Below, piece after piece: positions 1 to 5,072 of a DNA stretch of 5,072 bases. The DNA lies in NCBI GenBank assembly GCA_005240025.1, contig SBBK01000039.1, positions 1 to 5,072 of the forward strand, in the 5' to 3' direction. The DNA is from an archaeon. GTDB lineage: Archaea > Thermoproteota > Nitrososphaeria > Nitrososphaerales > Nitrosopumilaceae. A program made the translations under genes and the position numbers. Under the pieces are notes generated by a model. The model was not told the origin of the DNA. It did no database searches and saw only the letters and a program-made list of their open reading frames with translations. How positions within the stretch are numbered: position 1 is the first letter of the stretch; each line of letters opens with the position of its first letter.

Positions 1-1
1 C

Positions 2-58
2 CCTCCCAATTTTACAAATTGCGAGCGGGAAAGTCCAAACCCTTTAGGGTCGGGATGA
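2..58 (+). CDS. Possible 3' end of a tnpB-like gene entering from the left (partial)
   Basis: Read from position 2, this frame ends at the TGA at 56-58 and gives a tail containing CERESPNPLGSG. The matching frame of the second repeat copy (TGA at 5048-5050) gives the same tail. The two internal differences between copies (AGT/AGC and CCA/CCG) are both third-position synonymous changes in this frame. That is what a once-translated C-terminus overlapping a right-end RNA would show, and IS200/IS605 tnpB genes often end inside that structure. Only 18 codons are visible, no RuvC motif lies in the window, and two differences are thin evidence. It is a hypothesis that the sequence to the left would settle; the repeat could equally be a non-coding remnant. 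Confidence 0.25.
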   Translation, partial: PPNFTNCERESPNPLGSG

Positions 59-79
59 AAGCGAGCGCAACACACATGT
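5..79 (+). repeat. Direct repeat copy 1, resembling an IS200/IS605 right end / omega (re)RNA scaffold
   Basis: This ~75-bp segment recurs at 4997-5071 in the same orientation. The copies differ only at 9-10 (AT versus TA), 34 (T/C) and 37 (A/G). It contains a hairpin ACCC-TTTA-GGGT at 39-50, a downstream CGGG, and the heptamer GCGAGCG twice (21-27 and 51-57). A C-G-rich hairpin whose bases overlap the end of a possible tnpB reading frame, in a unit that can lack tnpB, is what IS200/IS605-type right ends and their TnpB guide RNAs look like. If so, the variable guide would begin near position 80. In this copy two stem positions are changed (34 gives a wobble, 37 a mismatch), so it folds less well than the other copy. 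The strand is assigned from the hairpin/tnpB reading. The left edge cannot be fixed because the window starts here. A different small repeat family remains possible. Confidence 0.6.
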
Positions 80-138
80 TAACACACGGCATACCAGAAT
101 AGTTAAATTTTGAAAAAGGCAGATCATGCCATGAATTT

Positions 139-998
139 ATTGGACGTCGTAAAAAAATACGTCGAGGAACAAAAATGATCCTCACATACAACCTGAAACA
201 CGGCAGTGATCCTCGCAATCTTGTCTTAGACGGTCAAGAATCAAACTATGGCAACTTGACAATGCAAAATGAACATGGTCTTGCATGGAATAACTGATTT
301 TGATATTGAGTCCGGGTGTATTTTGGGTTGCCATACAGACAGACAGAAGGCCTGATCAGAACATACCATGGAACAACCCCAGCAGTGCCAGACGCACTGC
401 CATACACATGCGAATCTGCAAACCTGACATCCAAATAAAGGCAGATGTAAAGGGCAACATCGAGCTGGTAGTGGATTCCAGTGGAATCAAGGTGACAAAT
501 AGGGGAGAGTGGATGCACCACAAATGGAATGGCAAAAGAAAGGGATTTCTGAAATTACATAGGCGTTGATGTGCAAAGCAGGTCCTTGCAGTAAGGGTAA
601 CAGTTGAACATTCTCATGATTCGAAGCGCCTAAAATGTATAGTAAGGGAATCTGCCAAGTTTGGTACAATATCCAAGGTGCCAGGAGATGGTGCGTTTGA
701 TTCGCGGCAGACATTCTCGTATCTGGATGACCAAAACATGATTCCTGCAATCAAGACCAGAAAAAACGCAATACCAAATGCAAAAGGATGTTATGCACGA
801 AAGCTTGCCGTACTGGCACAAAAGACAGATTACAAAAATGGGCTGCCAGCGTAAGCTATGGAAAAAGATGGATCGTAGAATCTGTTTTCTAGTATCAAGA
901 GGATGTCTGGTGAGGAGGTACGATCCAAGAAAAGATGTAACATGATGCAGGAACTGATGTTGAAAATATCGTTATACGACAGATTCACGGTAATGTAG
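139..998 (+). pseudogene. Degenerate IS5-family DDE transposase
   Basis: Stitched across frames, this stretch reads as an IS4/IS5-type transposase. The pieces are an N-terminal basic segment (GRRKKIRRGTK, frame 1, from 142); VYFGLPYRQTEGLIRTYHG (frame 1, from 316); NIELVVDSSGIKVTNRGEW and WMHHKWNGKRKGFLKLH (frame 3, to 560); VEHSHDSKRLK, GDGAFDSR and IPAIKTRKNA (frame 3, 582-836); WAASVSYGKRWIVESVF (frame 2, 839-889); and SSIKRMSGEEV through LYDRFTVM (frame 3, stop TAG 996-998). The presumed catalytic triad survives: Asp at 474-476, Asp at 687-689, Glu at 878-880. Reading is broken by stops at 295, 301 and 307, a frame change near 394, a compensating pair at about 561 and 581, and shifts near 837 and 889. 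The gene cannot give a working protein. I could not find convincing terminal inverted repeats or a target duplication, so the ends of the insertion are unknown. Family assignment rests on motifs recalled from memory. Confidence 0.85.
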
Positions 999-1066
999 GA
1001 AGGACAGGTATCCACTGGACAGTATGGAATTATTTGGATTTAGTCAACAGAGCAATCTGGGGTAAC

Positions 1067-1085
1067 ATCATATAAGATTATATAC
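1067..1085 (+). promoter_or_regulatory. Putative archaeal promoter (TATA region) of the HTH-MNT/HEPN operon
   Basis: An A/T-rich TATA-like stretch (catataag at 1069-1076, then ttatatac at 1078-1085) lies 45-61 bp before the ATG at 1130. With usual archaeal spacing, transcription would start somewhere around 1098-1110 and leave a short leader carrying the Shine-Dalgarno. Two overlapping TATA candidates exist and I cannot choose between them. The second shares its last four bases with the first operator half-site at 1082-1085. Confidence 0.55.
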
Positions 1086-1125
1086 AAAATTGTATCAATT
1101 AATACATAAATGTATCAGGTGATAC
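1082..1125 (+). promoter_or_regulatory. Phased operator array: five alternating ATAC/GTAT half-sites every 10 bp
   Basis: The half-sites are ATAC 1082-1085, GTAT 1092-1095, ATAC 1102-1105, GTAT 1112-1115 and ATAC 1122-1125, each separated by exactly 6 bases. Every neighbouring pair is therefore an inverted repeat. Four overlapping dyads are centred 10 bp apart, and some extend to six perfect bases per arm (ATACAA/TTGTAT, ATACAT/ATGTAT, GTATCA/TGATAC). The array starts at the TATA region and ends 4 bp before the start codon. The pattern does not continue on either side: the next expected sites at 1072 and 1132 do not match. Its position over the probable transcription start and leader is where an archaeal repressor would act. 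The likely ligand is the winged-HTH domain encoded immediately downstream, which would give autoregulation; that link is inference. Confidence 0.75.
1117..1123 (+). promoter_or_regulatory. Shine-Dalgarno of the HTH-MNT gene, embedded in the operator
   Basis: AGGTGAT is a full 7-base match to the anti-Shine-Dalgarno at the 3' end of archaeal 16S rRNA. It sits 6 nt before the ATG at 1130, which fixes that start. It also lies inside the palindrome GTATCAGGTGATAC (1112-1125). As RNA this could form a 5-bp stem, GTATC/GATAC, that presents or masks the site. Confidence 0.75.
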
Positions 1126-1129
1126 GAAG

Positions 1130-1720
1130 ATGAGATTCCATGAAATATACGAGAAAATACTGGGAAATAAAACCAAGGTAAAGATACTGAGGCTAATGTT
1201 TGAGTATCATGACAAAACATTCTCTGAGCATGAACTTTCCAGATTCGCCAATGTTCCCCAGCCAACGATCCATAGAAACATGGGAGAACTTGTTAACTCT
1301 AATTTGATCATGTTCAGCAGGATGGGTAAGATGAATCTTTTCAGATTGAACAAGGAGAGTTTGCTCCATAATACAATACAACAATTGTTCAAAGTTGAAA
1401 AGCACATCATAGCAGAACTGGAAAGAGTAATTACAAAGGCATTTGAGGACGAAGATGACGTGACATCTGTCAGCCTGTATGGGAGTGTTTTGAAGGGTCT
1501 GGAGCGAGAAGATAGTGACATTGATGTTTTTGTTGTAGTTGCCGATGATGCCAATATGGAGAAAATTGATACGCTAATAGAGGAATTGGGAAATGTGGTA
1601 CGAAACAGATTTGGTAATCCGTTGTCATGTATAGTTAAGAAAAAGAGAGAATTAAGGAAAATCAAGCATAAGCAGATCTATGAACAGGTCAGGGGGGGAA
1701 GGAGTCTTATCGATAGGTAG
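1130..1720 (+). CDS. Winged-HTH / minimal nucleotidyltransferase (MNT) fusion, probable antitoxin-regulator
   Basis: This 196-residue protein has two parts. Residues ~1-90 look like a winged helix-turn-helix: KTKVKILRLMFEYHDKTFS leads into a recognition-helix region PQPTIHRNMGEL and a wing around SRMGKMNLFRLN. After a helical linker (~85-106), residues ~112-185 are a Pol-beta-type nucleotidyltransferase. It carries YGSVLKGLEREDSDIDVFVV, which fits GS-x10-DxD with G118, S119 and metal-binding D130 and D132. Proteins of this MNT class pair with HEPN proteins, and in the MntA/HepT system the MNT partner neutralises the HEPN toxin by adding AMP to a tyrosine. A HEPN-like gene follows after an 8-nt gap, so the genes are surely co-transcribed. 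The HTH domain, the phased array at its promoter and the strong AGGTGAT ribosome site point to autoregulation. No third catalytic acidic residue is obvious in the segment after the DxD. A G7 run lies near the 3' end. Antitoxin function is inferred; enzyme class is fairly sure. Confidence 0.85.
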   Translation: MRFHEIYEKILGNKTKVKILRLMFEYHDKTFSEHELSRFANVPQPTIHRNMGELVNSNLIMFSRMGKMNLFRLNKESLLHNTIQQLFKVEKHIIAELERVITKAFEDEDDVTSVSLYGSVLKGLEREDSDIDVFVVVADDANMEKIDTLIEELGNVVRNRFGNPLSCIVKKKRELRKIKHKQIYEQVRGGRSLIDR

Positions 1721-1728
1721 ATTCTGCA

Positions 1729-2127
1729 ATGAAGTCCAGTACAAGACCGACTAAAATTGGTGCAGAAAAGAATTTTCTTACAAAAGCAGAGGATTTCCTT
1801 GACGGATCAAGGAAAGCGGTTAACGATCATTCAAATGCGGCTGCGACACTTGCCGTACATGCTGTTATAAGTGCTTGTGACGCAATATGCGCAAAATTCC
1901 TGCAACGCAAGCACGCTGGTGCTGATCATATGCAAGCAGTAGAGATGCTCAACGAACTGCCTATTGATAAAGAGGAACTGAAGCCAAAGGTCAGGCAGGC
2001 AAGCAGGGTTCTGTCAAAGAAAAACGTCGCCGAATATGAAGATCGAATGATAGCGAATGATGATGCACATGCGATGATTAGGGATGCTGAGAGATTTGTT
2101 GAATGGGTAAGAAAGAAGATAGAATAA
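1729..2127 (+). CDS. HEPN-like helical protein, partner of the MNT gene (probable toxin or effector)
   Basis: This 132-residue, apparently all-alpha soluble protein lies 8 nt downstream of the MNT gene. Helices cover about residues 12-31, 36-60, 65-77, 83-97 and 111-131. The pattern AAATLAVHAVISACDAICAK followed by GADHMQAVEML, then KKNVAEYEDRM and an ending like DAERFVEWVRKKI, is typical of HEPN proteins. From memory it most resembles the SAV_6107-like HEPN group, which would need a profile search to confirm. The canonical HEPN RNase motif R-x4-6-H is not visible: the region after R93 reads SKKNVAEY with no His. A HepT-type nuclease activity should therefore not be assumed; Y103 is a possible modification target. 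The start is the first ATG after the upstream stop; only a weak AGGTAG, overlapping the preceding stop codon, could serve as ribosome site, so translational coupling is likely. Toxin function is inferred from the pairing. Confidence 0.75.
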   Translation: MKSSTRPTKIGAEKNFLTKAEDFLDGSRKAVNDHSNAAATLAVHAVISACDAICAKFLQRKHAGADHMQAVEMLNELPIDKEELKPKVRQASRVLSKKNVAEYEDRMIANDDAHAMIRDAERFVEWVRKKIE

Positions 2128-2259
2128 CCTGTCCAGTGAATCGGGATTTTAAATTCTTGGTCTCAATTAGCAAAATACTCATCATTGTGTATGATAATAA
2201 TTGAATGCCTGGTTTCAAAAACAAGAAACTGAGGGCATCGAATGTGAATAATGTCAGCC

Positions 2260-2313
2260 CACCCAGCAGGGTGTCAAGCACATGCTTTGCTGCCAGTGTG
2301 TTTTTTTAAAAAG
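2260..2313. terminator. Shared termination zone between convergent genes
   Basis: The HEPN gene ends at 2127 and the minus-strand protease gene ends at 2365, so both transcripts run into this spacer. A hairpin CACCC-AGCA-GGGTG occupies 2260-2273, and an imperfect one (AAGC-ACAT-GCTT) follows. Then comes T7 at 2301-2307, directly joined to A5 at 2308-2312 (TTTTT on the minus strand). Archaeal polymerase stops at T-rich tracts in the non-template strand, so the joined T/A tract could serve both directions. The rest of the spacer (2128-2259) shows a GTTTC/GAAAC stem at 2212-2229 and an A/T-rich stretch, and no convincing gene. Confidence 0.5.
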
Positions 2314-2364
2314 AATTATGCCCAACCCTCAACCAGATTGCAAGTGCATCCAGTGCTTCTGTAG

Positions 2365-4926
2365 TTATGTTACTTCAAAATGCATTATTTCTGTAAACTC
2401 GTATGATTTTGAGTTGTTTGCCTTGTCGTCCAACTTCATTTGGATGAGTGCCCATTTTCCCGGAGCCGAACCCTCTGGCAGAATTACGTTGATGTCGTAA
2501 CGCAGTAGCTCGCCTGGGTTCCCGTTGAAAAACAATCCGTGAAAGTTCTTGTGGTAGTGATAAAAGTAATGCTGTATGCCCTGCGGGTCGCGCAAAATGT
2601 AGCTCACCTGGCCTAGGCCGGATTTGTCGTCTTTTGCAAAGTAGACTATCTTGACATTTGTCTCGCCATTTGGTTCGGCAGGATTGGTAGGTGTTGCAGA
2701 GACCCGGATATCGTTTACGTCCAGATACGGGTATTCTGTATCCGGGTTTGCGGTTCGCACGAAAATAGAGCTGCCGCCTGTAAGTTTTGTGATGTCGGCC
2801 GTGCCCACGTTTCCTGCGATGTCTGTCATTTTGAGCTGTCTTGCGGAATAGTGGCCGGATCTGAAATATTCTGTGATTTTAAATTCAACGTTACAGTTGT
2901 TGGTTCTGGCATCGAATTCCCCATAGGCACCAAAACTATAGCTTGCAGGGTCGTCGTCATCGATTGTAGCATAACAGTTCTTTATTCCCTGGGTTTCTAT
3001 GACATTCCAGTTTGCAGTCAAAATCTGGACAGGTCTCTGGTATGACGAGTAATCGTTTCGCAGGGCGAGCTTGACAGAATTCTTCGTATACAGTGGAGGA
3101 GTGGTATCTTCGGCAATGTTGTTGACAAAGAACTTCCAGCCAAAGTCATTCTGGTTCTCAAATCTCTCATCATCAGTCTGGCCGACCAGCCTTATCTGGT
3201 TTGGCTGCCAGAGGCCGCCCTTTGCGTTTTTGCCAATTGTTACAGTGCCCCTTAGCACATGGCCCAGCTCTCCACCAACAGGCAGGAGTGTAACGTCCCT
3301 GTAGGTCCCAATTTCACTGATGAGGCGCAGGTACGCGCTTTTTGCGCCTTCAAAGCGACTTTTGCTGCTAAGCTCAATTTCTATGGTTGCCTGCTTGTCT
3401 TCGAATTTGTCGCCTGAAATTGTTATATCAACACGCACTATCTTGCCAGGATAGATGTAGTCCGGGTACAAATTCAAGACCTCAAAGGTAAGGTCCTCGC
3501 GGACTGTTGGGATGTAGATGTTTCCCTCCATTATTCTGTCCCTGATGAATTCGTATTTTGGTAGCGAGCGGGACCTCAGCTTGTCCGGATCAATTATAAA
3601 ATAAGAAATGCTTTCTGCCATGTCCTCATCTGGATTTTTCAGGTGTGCGTATGCACTGACAAACTCGGTCGTTTTTTTAGTTGACCACCCAGACGCAGTC
3701 TTGTCCTTGTACCAGCCGCCGAGTGCGGTCCATTCGTTTTTCAGGTCATCTGAGAAAAGCTTTGCCCACAGAAAATGGGATTTTTCATGAATGATAAGCC
3801 TGTGCAGGTAATCAGCCTCAACTGTGAACGCAGATTCCATAAATTCAATGTAGCCTGGACTTGACGATGGCCATCCCACTGCAGGAGCGTCTGGATACAT
3901 CGGGTGTAATGTGCCGTCTGCCCTTCTGACCAAGTAATTCAGTCCATCTATTGAGTGGAATCCTCTTGGCATTTCCTCAAGCATATTTATTATCTCGATG
4001 AGTTCTTCTGGGTGGAATTTCTGAAAGCTTATCTTGGATTCGTTTGTAGTGCCCCTGGTCAGTTTTTCATAGCTGGTCACTTTGGTAGAAACGCCGTACC
4101 TTTCATTGAGGATGCGCTCAATTGCATTCATGTCGGTCCCCCTATCGGTTACGAACCATACGAGCGCATGGTGCAGTCTTTGGGAGAAATATTTGCCCAT
4201 TTTGTTGTCGATTTTGGCTATTCTGGCAATCGACGAATCAAAGGCATCCCTGGATATTTCGACTGTCAGGTGCGAGTCGGTTCTGGTTATTTTGATGTCG
4301 TCATCTATGTGCTTGTTACTCAGTATCCATTTTGATGTAACGCTTTTCTGCTCGGTGATGTGGTCTCTGGTTTCTTGCGGAATTGTTTCCATTATCTCAA
4401 ACAACGCAAAGGAATGCTCAAGCTGCCAGACCGCGCCCTCGTTACTTAACAGGATTCCATATCTATCCAAGAGTTTTTGTGATGCGGAATCATCAGGGAT
4501 GGCAATTTTGTCTCCCACAAACGTAACCTGTAGTGGTTGATTGATGTATGAGCTGTGTTCTGAGCCCGTGCTGTCCGCGCTTTGCTCCCAGTGGTAATTA
4601 AACCTGGAAATAGTGTCCGGGGCGTCCCTTTGAATTACAAGTTTGCTTGCAGGGCCGGTTTCCGATACCGGGACGGGTTTTGGTTCCAGCGATATAAATT
4701 CGGCAGAATTTATCGAGTTGTCTATTATTCCGTTGTCTTTGATGTCAGCCCTTGCAGTGTCTTTGCCGTACTGGGACCTGTATTGTAGGAACTGCTCCAA
4801 GGGGGTCTGTGATTTTTTTGCGGCCTCGGCAGCAAGGCTTCCGCTGAAAATGCTGCCCAGCACCATCATGGCTAGGAACAGCAATAGTCCGTATGACAAC
4901 TTTAACTCAATTCGATATGATGCCAA
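2365..4926 (-). CDS. Secreted HExxH zinc metalloprotease with C-terminal beta-sandwich domains
   Basis: With the preferred TTG start this is an 853-residue exported protein (numbering from that start). Residues 1-12 are polar/basic, ~13-31 form a hydrophobic export segment (GLLLFLAMMVLGSIFSG), and SLAAEA offers signal-peptidase sites. A charged region of about 210 residues follows, then a catalytic part from about 245. Zinc site: HEKSH at 380-384, with NPDEDMAES at 431-439 supplying the probable third ligand, E434 or E438. This HExxH plus ED-x-AE layout is of the gluzincin type and recalls the lethal-factor-related class. Residues ~473-603, 607-713 and 730-853 are predicted beta-sandwich (Ig-like) modules, good for substrate or surface contact. 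The mature chain has only two cysteines, C651 and C678, both in the second module, suggesting one disulfide. There is no C-terminal membrane anchor, so release outside the cell or association with the S-layer is likely. The frame stays open upstream to 5067, but that extension crosses the promoter and the repeat. Substrate unknown. Confidence 0.8.
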   Translation of the reverse strand: MASYRIELKLSYGLLLFLAMMVLGSIFSGSLAAEAAKKSQTPLEQFLQYRSQYGKDTARADIKDNGIIDNSINSAEFISLEPKPVPVSETGPASKLVIQRDAPDTISRFNYHWEQSADSTGSEHSSYINQPLQVTFVGDKIAIPDDSASQKLLDRYGILLSNEGAVWQLEHSFALFEIMETIPQETRDHITEQKSVTSKWILSNKHIDDDIKITRTDSHLTVEISRDAFDSSIARIAKIDNKMGKYFSQRLHHALVWFVTDRGTDMNAIERILNERYGVSTKVTSYEKLTRGTTNESKISFQKFHPEELIEIINMLEEMPRGFHSIDGLNYLVRRADGTLHPMYPDAPAVGWPSSSPGYIEFMESAFTVEADYLHRLIIHEKSHFLWAKLFSDDLKNEWTALGGWYKDKTASGWSTKKTTEFVSAYAHLKNPDEDMAESISYFIIDPDKLRSRSLPKYEFIRDRIMEGNIYIPTVREDLTFEVLNLYPDYIYPGKIVRVDITISGDKFEDKQATIEIELSSKSRFEGAKSAYLRLISEIGTYRDVTLLPVGGELGHVLRGTVTIGKNAKGGLWQPNQIRLVGQTDDERFENQNDFGWKFFVNNIAEDTTPPLYTKNSVKLALRNDYSSYQRPVQILTANWNVIETQGIKNCYATIDDDDPASYSFGAYGEFDARTNNCNVEFKITEYFRSGHYSARQLKMTDIAGNVGTADITKLTGGSSIFVRTANPDTEYPYLDVNDIRVSATPTNPAEPNGETNVKIVYFAKDDKSGLGQVSYILRDPQGIQHYFYHYHKNFHGLFFNGNPGELLRYDINVILPEGSAPGKWALIQMKLDDKANNSKSYEFTEIMHFEVT

Positions 4927-4950
4927 TGCGGTTATAGTGGTATCTGATGT

Positions 4951-4970
4951 ATTATAAGCAATATTTAATA
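4951..4970 (-). promoter_or_regulatory. Promoter of the metalloprotease gene; transcript probably leaderless
   Basis: On the minus strand a TATA-like CTTATAAT (4958-4951), preceded by the A/T-rich TATTAAATATTG, lies 24 nt before the in-frame TTG at 4926-4924. Usual archaeal spacing puts the transcription start at or within a few bases of that TTG, so a leaderless message starting with the codon is likely. No Shine-Dalgarno precedes it, in keeping with this. A second in-frame TTG at 4899-4897 would also leave a usable signal peptide. The ATG codons at 5067 and 5001 lie upstream of this promoter. Confidence 0.55.
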
Positions 4971-4996
4971 CAGATGTCTCCTCTGCACGGGATTTT

Positions 4997-5071
4997 CCCA
5001 TATTTACAAATTGCGAGCGGGAAAGCCCGAACCCTTTAGGGTCGGGATGAAAGCGAGCGCAACACACATGT
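4997..5071 (+). repeat. Direct repeat copy 2, orphan right end / omega (re)RNA-like
   Basis: This is the second copy of the ~75-bp repeat at 5-79, in the same orientation and with four base differences. Here the secondary structure is intact: CCCG at 5026-5029 can pair with the CGGG at 5043-5046 across a bulged A and the ACCC-TTTA-GGGT hairpin, or alternatively with the CGGG just upstream across an AAAG loop. Two mutually exclusive stems suggest a switching or pseudoknotted fold. No tnpB gene adjoins it: the frame matching the presumed tnpB tail meets a TAA at 4955-4957, and the neighbouring DNA is the promoter of the divergently oriented protease gene. It is therefore an orphan copy. Anything it would guide on lies beyond the window end, since the sequence stops one base after the conserved part. 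Confidence 0.6.
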
Positions 5072-5072
5072 C

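Noticed and set aside
131..178. 15-codon ORF MNLLDVVKKYVEEQK.
   Set aside because: It overlaps the start of the transposase remnant in another frame and is too short to support.
1207..1665. Minus-strand open frame of 152 codons opposite the MNT gene.
   Set aside because: Serine/leucine-rich low-complexity translation that mirrors the codon pattern of the well-supported plus-strand gene.
1691..1729. Frameshift at the G7 run producing an MNT-HEPN fusion protein.
   Set aside because: The shift that would reach the HEPN frame meets a TAG at 1714-1716 first, and the other shift ends at a TAA, so no fusion can form.
1014..2137. Inverted 9-mer ACTGGACAG (1014-1022) / CTGTCCAGT (2129-2137) flanking the MNT-HEPN operon, possible insertion boundaries.
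   Set aside because: Nine-base inverted matches are expected by chance many times in a 5-kb window, and there is no further symmetry or duplication beside them.
2205..2309. Small plus-strand ORF of 34 codons (MPGFKNKKLRAS...) with an A/T-rich upstream region.
   Set aside because: No ribosome site, no recognisable motif, and it runs into the T-tract that looks like a terminator. It is most likely chance, though a leaderless microprotein cannot be excluded.
3955..4540. Two overlapping plus-strand open frames of 126 and 152 codons.
   Set aside because: Both lie wholly opposite the protease gene in other frames, with no ribosome site, promoter or motif of their own.
4927..5067. An ATG-started, 47-residue longer N-terminus for the protease.
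   Set aside because: It runs through the probable TATA box and the antisense strand of the repeat, and places the export segment about 60 residues inside the protein.
1..5072. Near-identical sequence at both window ends could mean a circular molecule with a terminal overlap.
   Set aside because: The copies differ at four bases and the match does not begin at base 1. An assembly overlap of a circle should be identical and reach the very end, so two separate repeat copies are more likely.

Overview
The window reads as archaeal. The promoter elements are TATA boxes placed about 25-30 bp before inferred start sites, one gene appears leaderless, and one ribosome-binding site is a full AGGTGAT match to the archaeal anti-Shine-Dalgarno. 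The decayed IS5-type transposase and the large exported protease remind me, from memory, of ammonia-oxidising Thaumarchaeota (Nitrososphaerota). The phylum is an inference; no marker gene is present.

Layout. (1) Positions 5-79 hold one copy of a ~75-bp structured repeat, present again in the same orientation at 4997-5071. It resembles the 3' end of an IS200/IS605-type tnpB gene with its overlapping right-end (omega/reRNA-like) RNA. (2) Positions ~139-998 are a wrecked IS5-family DDE transposase gene, broken by several frameshifts and stops although all three DDE codons survive. (3) Positions 1067-2127 hold a compact two-gene operon. The first gene encodes a winged-HTH/minimal-nucleotidyltransferase (MNT) fusion and the second a HEPN-like helical protein. 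Between the TATA box and the first start codon lies an array of five ATAC/GTAT half-sites at exact 10-bp steps, and the last one overlaps the Shine-Dalgarno. (4) Positions 2128-2364 separate convergent genes and contain small hairpins and a two-sided T/A tract, the likely shared termination zone. (5) Positions 2365-4926, minus strand, encode a large exported HExxH zinc metalloprotease with C-terminal beta-sandwich domains and its own promoter. (6) The second repeat copy lies just upstream of that promoter, without a tnpB gene beside it.

How it fits together. The segment looks accessory: mobile-element scars and repeat copies surround a toxin-antitoxin/defence-like MNT-HEPN pair and a secreted protease. 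I infer that the HTH-MNT protein autoregulates its operon through the phased array and acts on, or with, the HEPN protein. No link between that operon and the protease is visible; they converge and have separate promoters. The most distinctive observations are the 10-bp phased operator array and the paired tnpB-end/RNA-like repeats, whose differences are synonymous in one reading frame.
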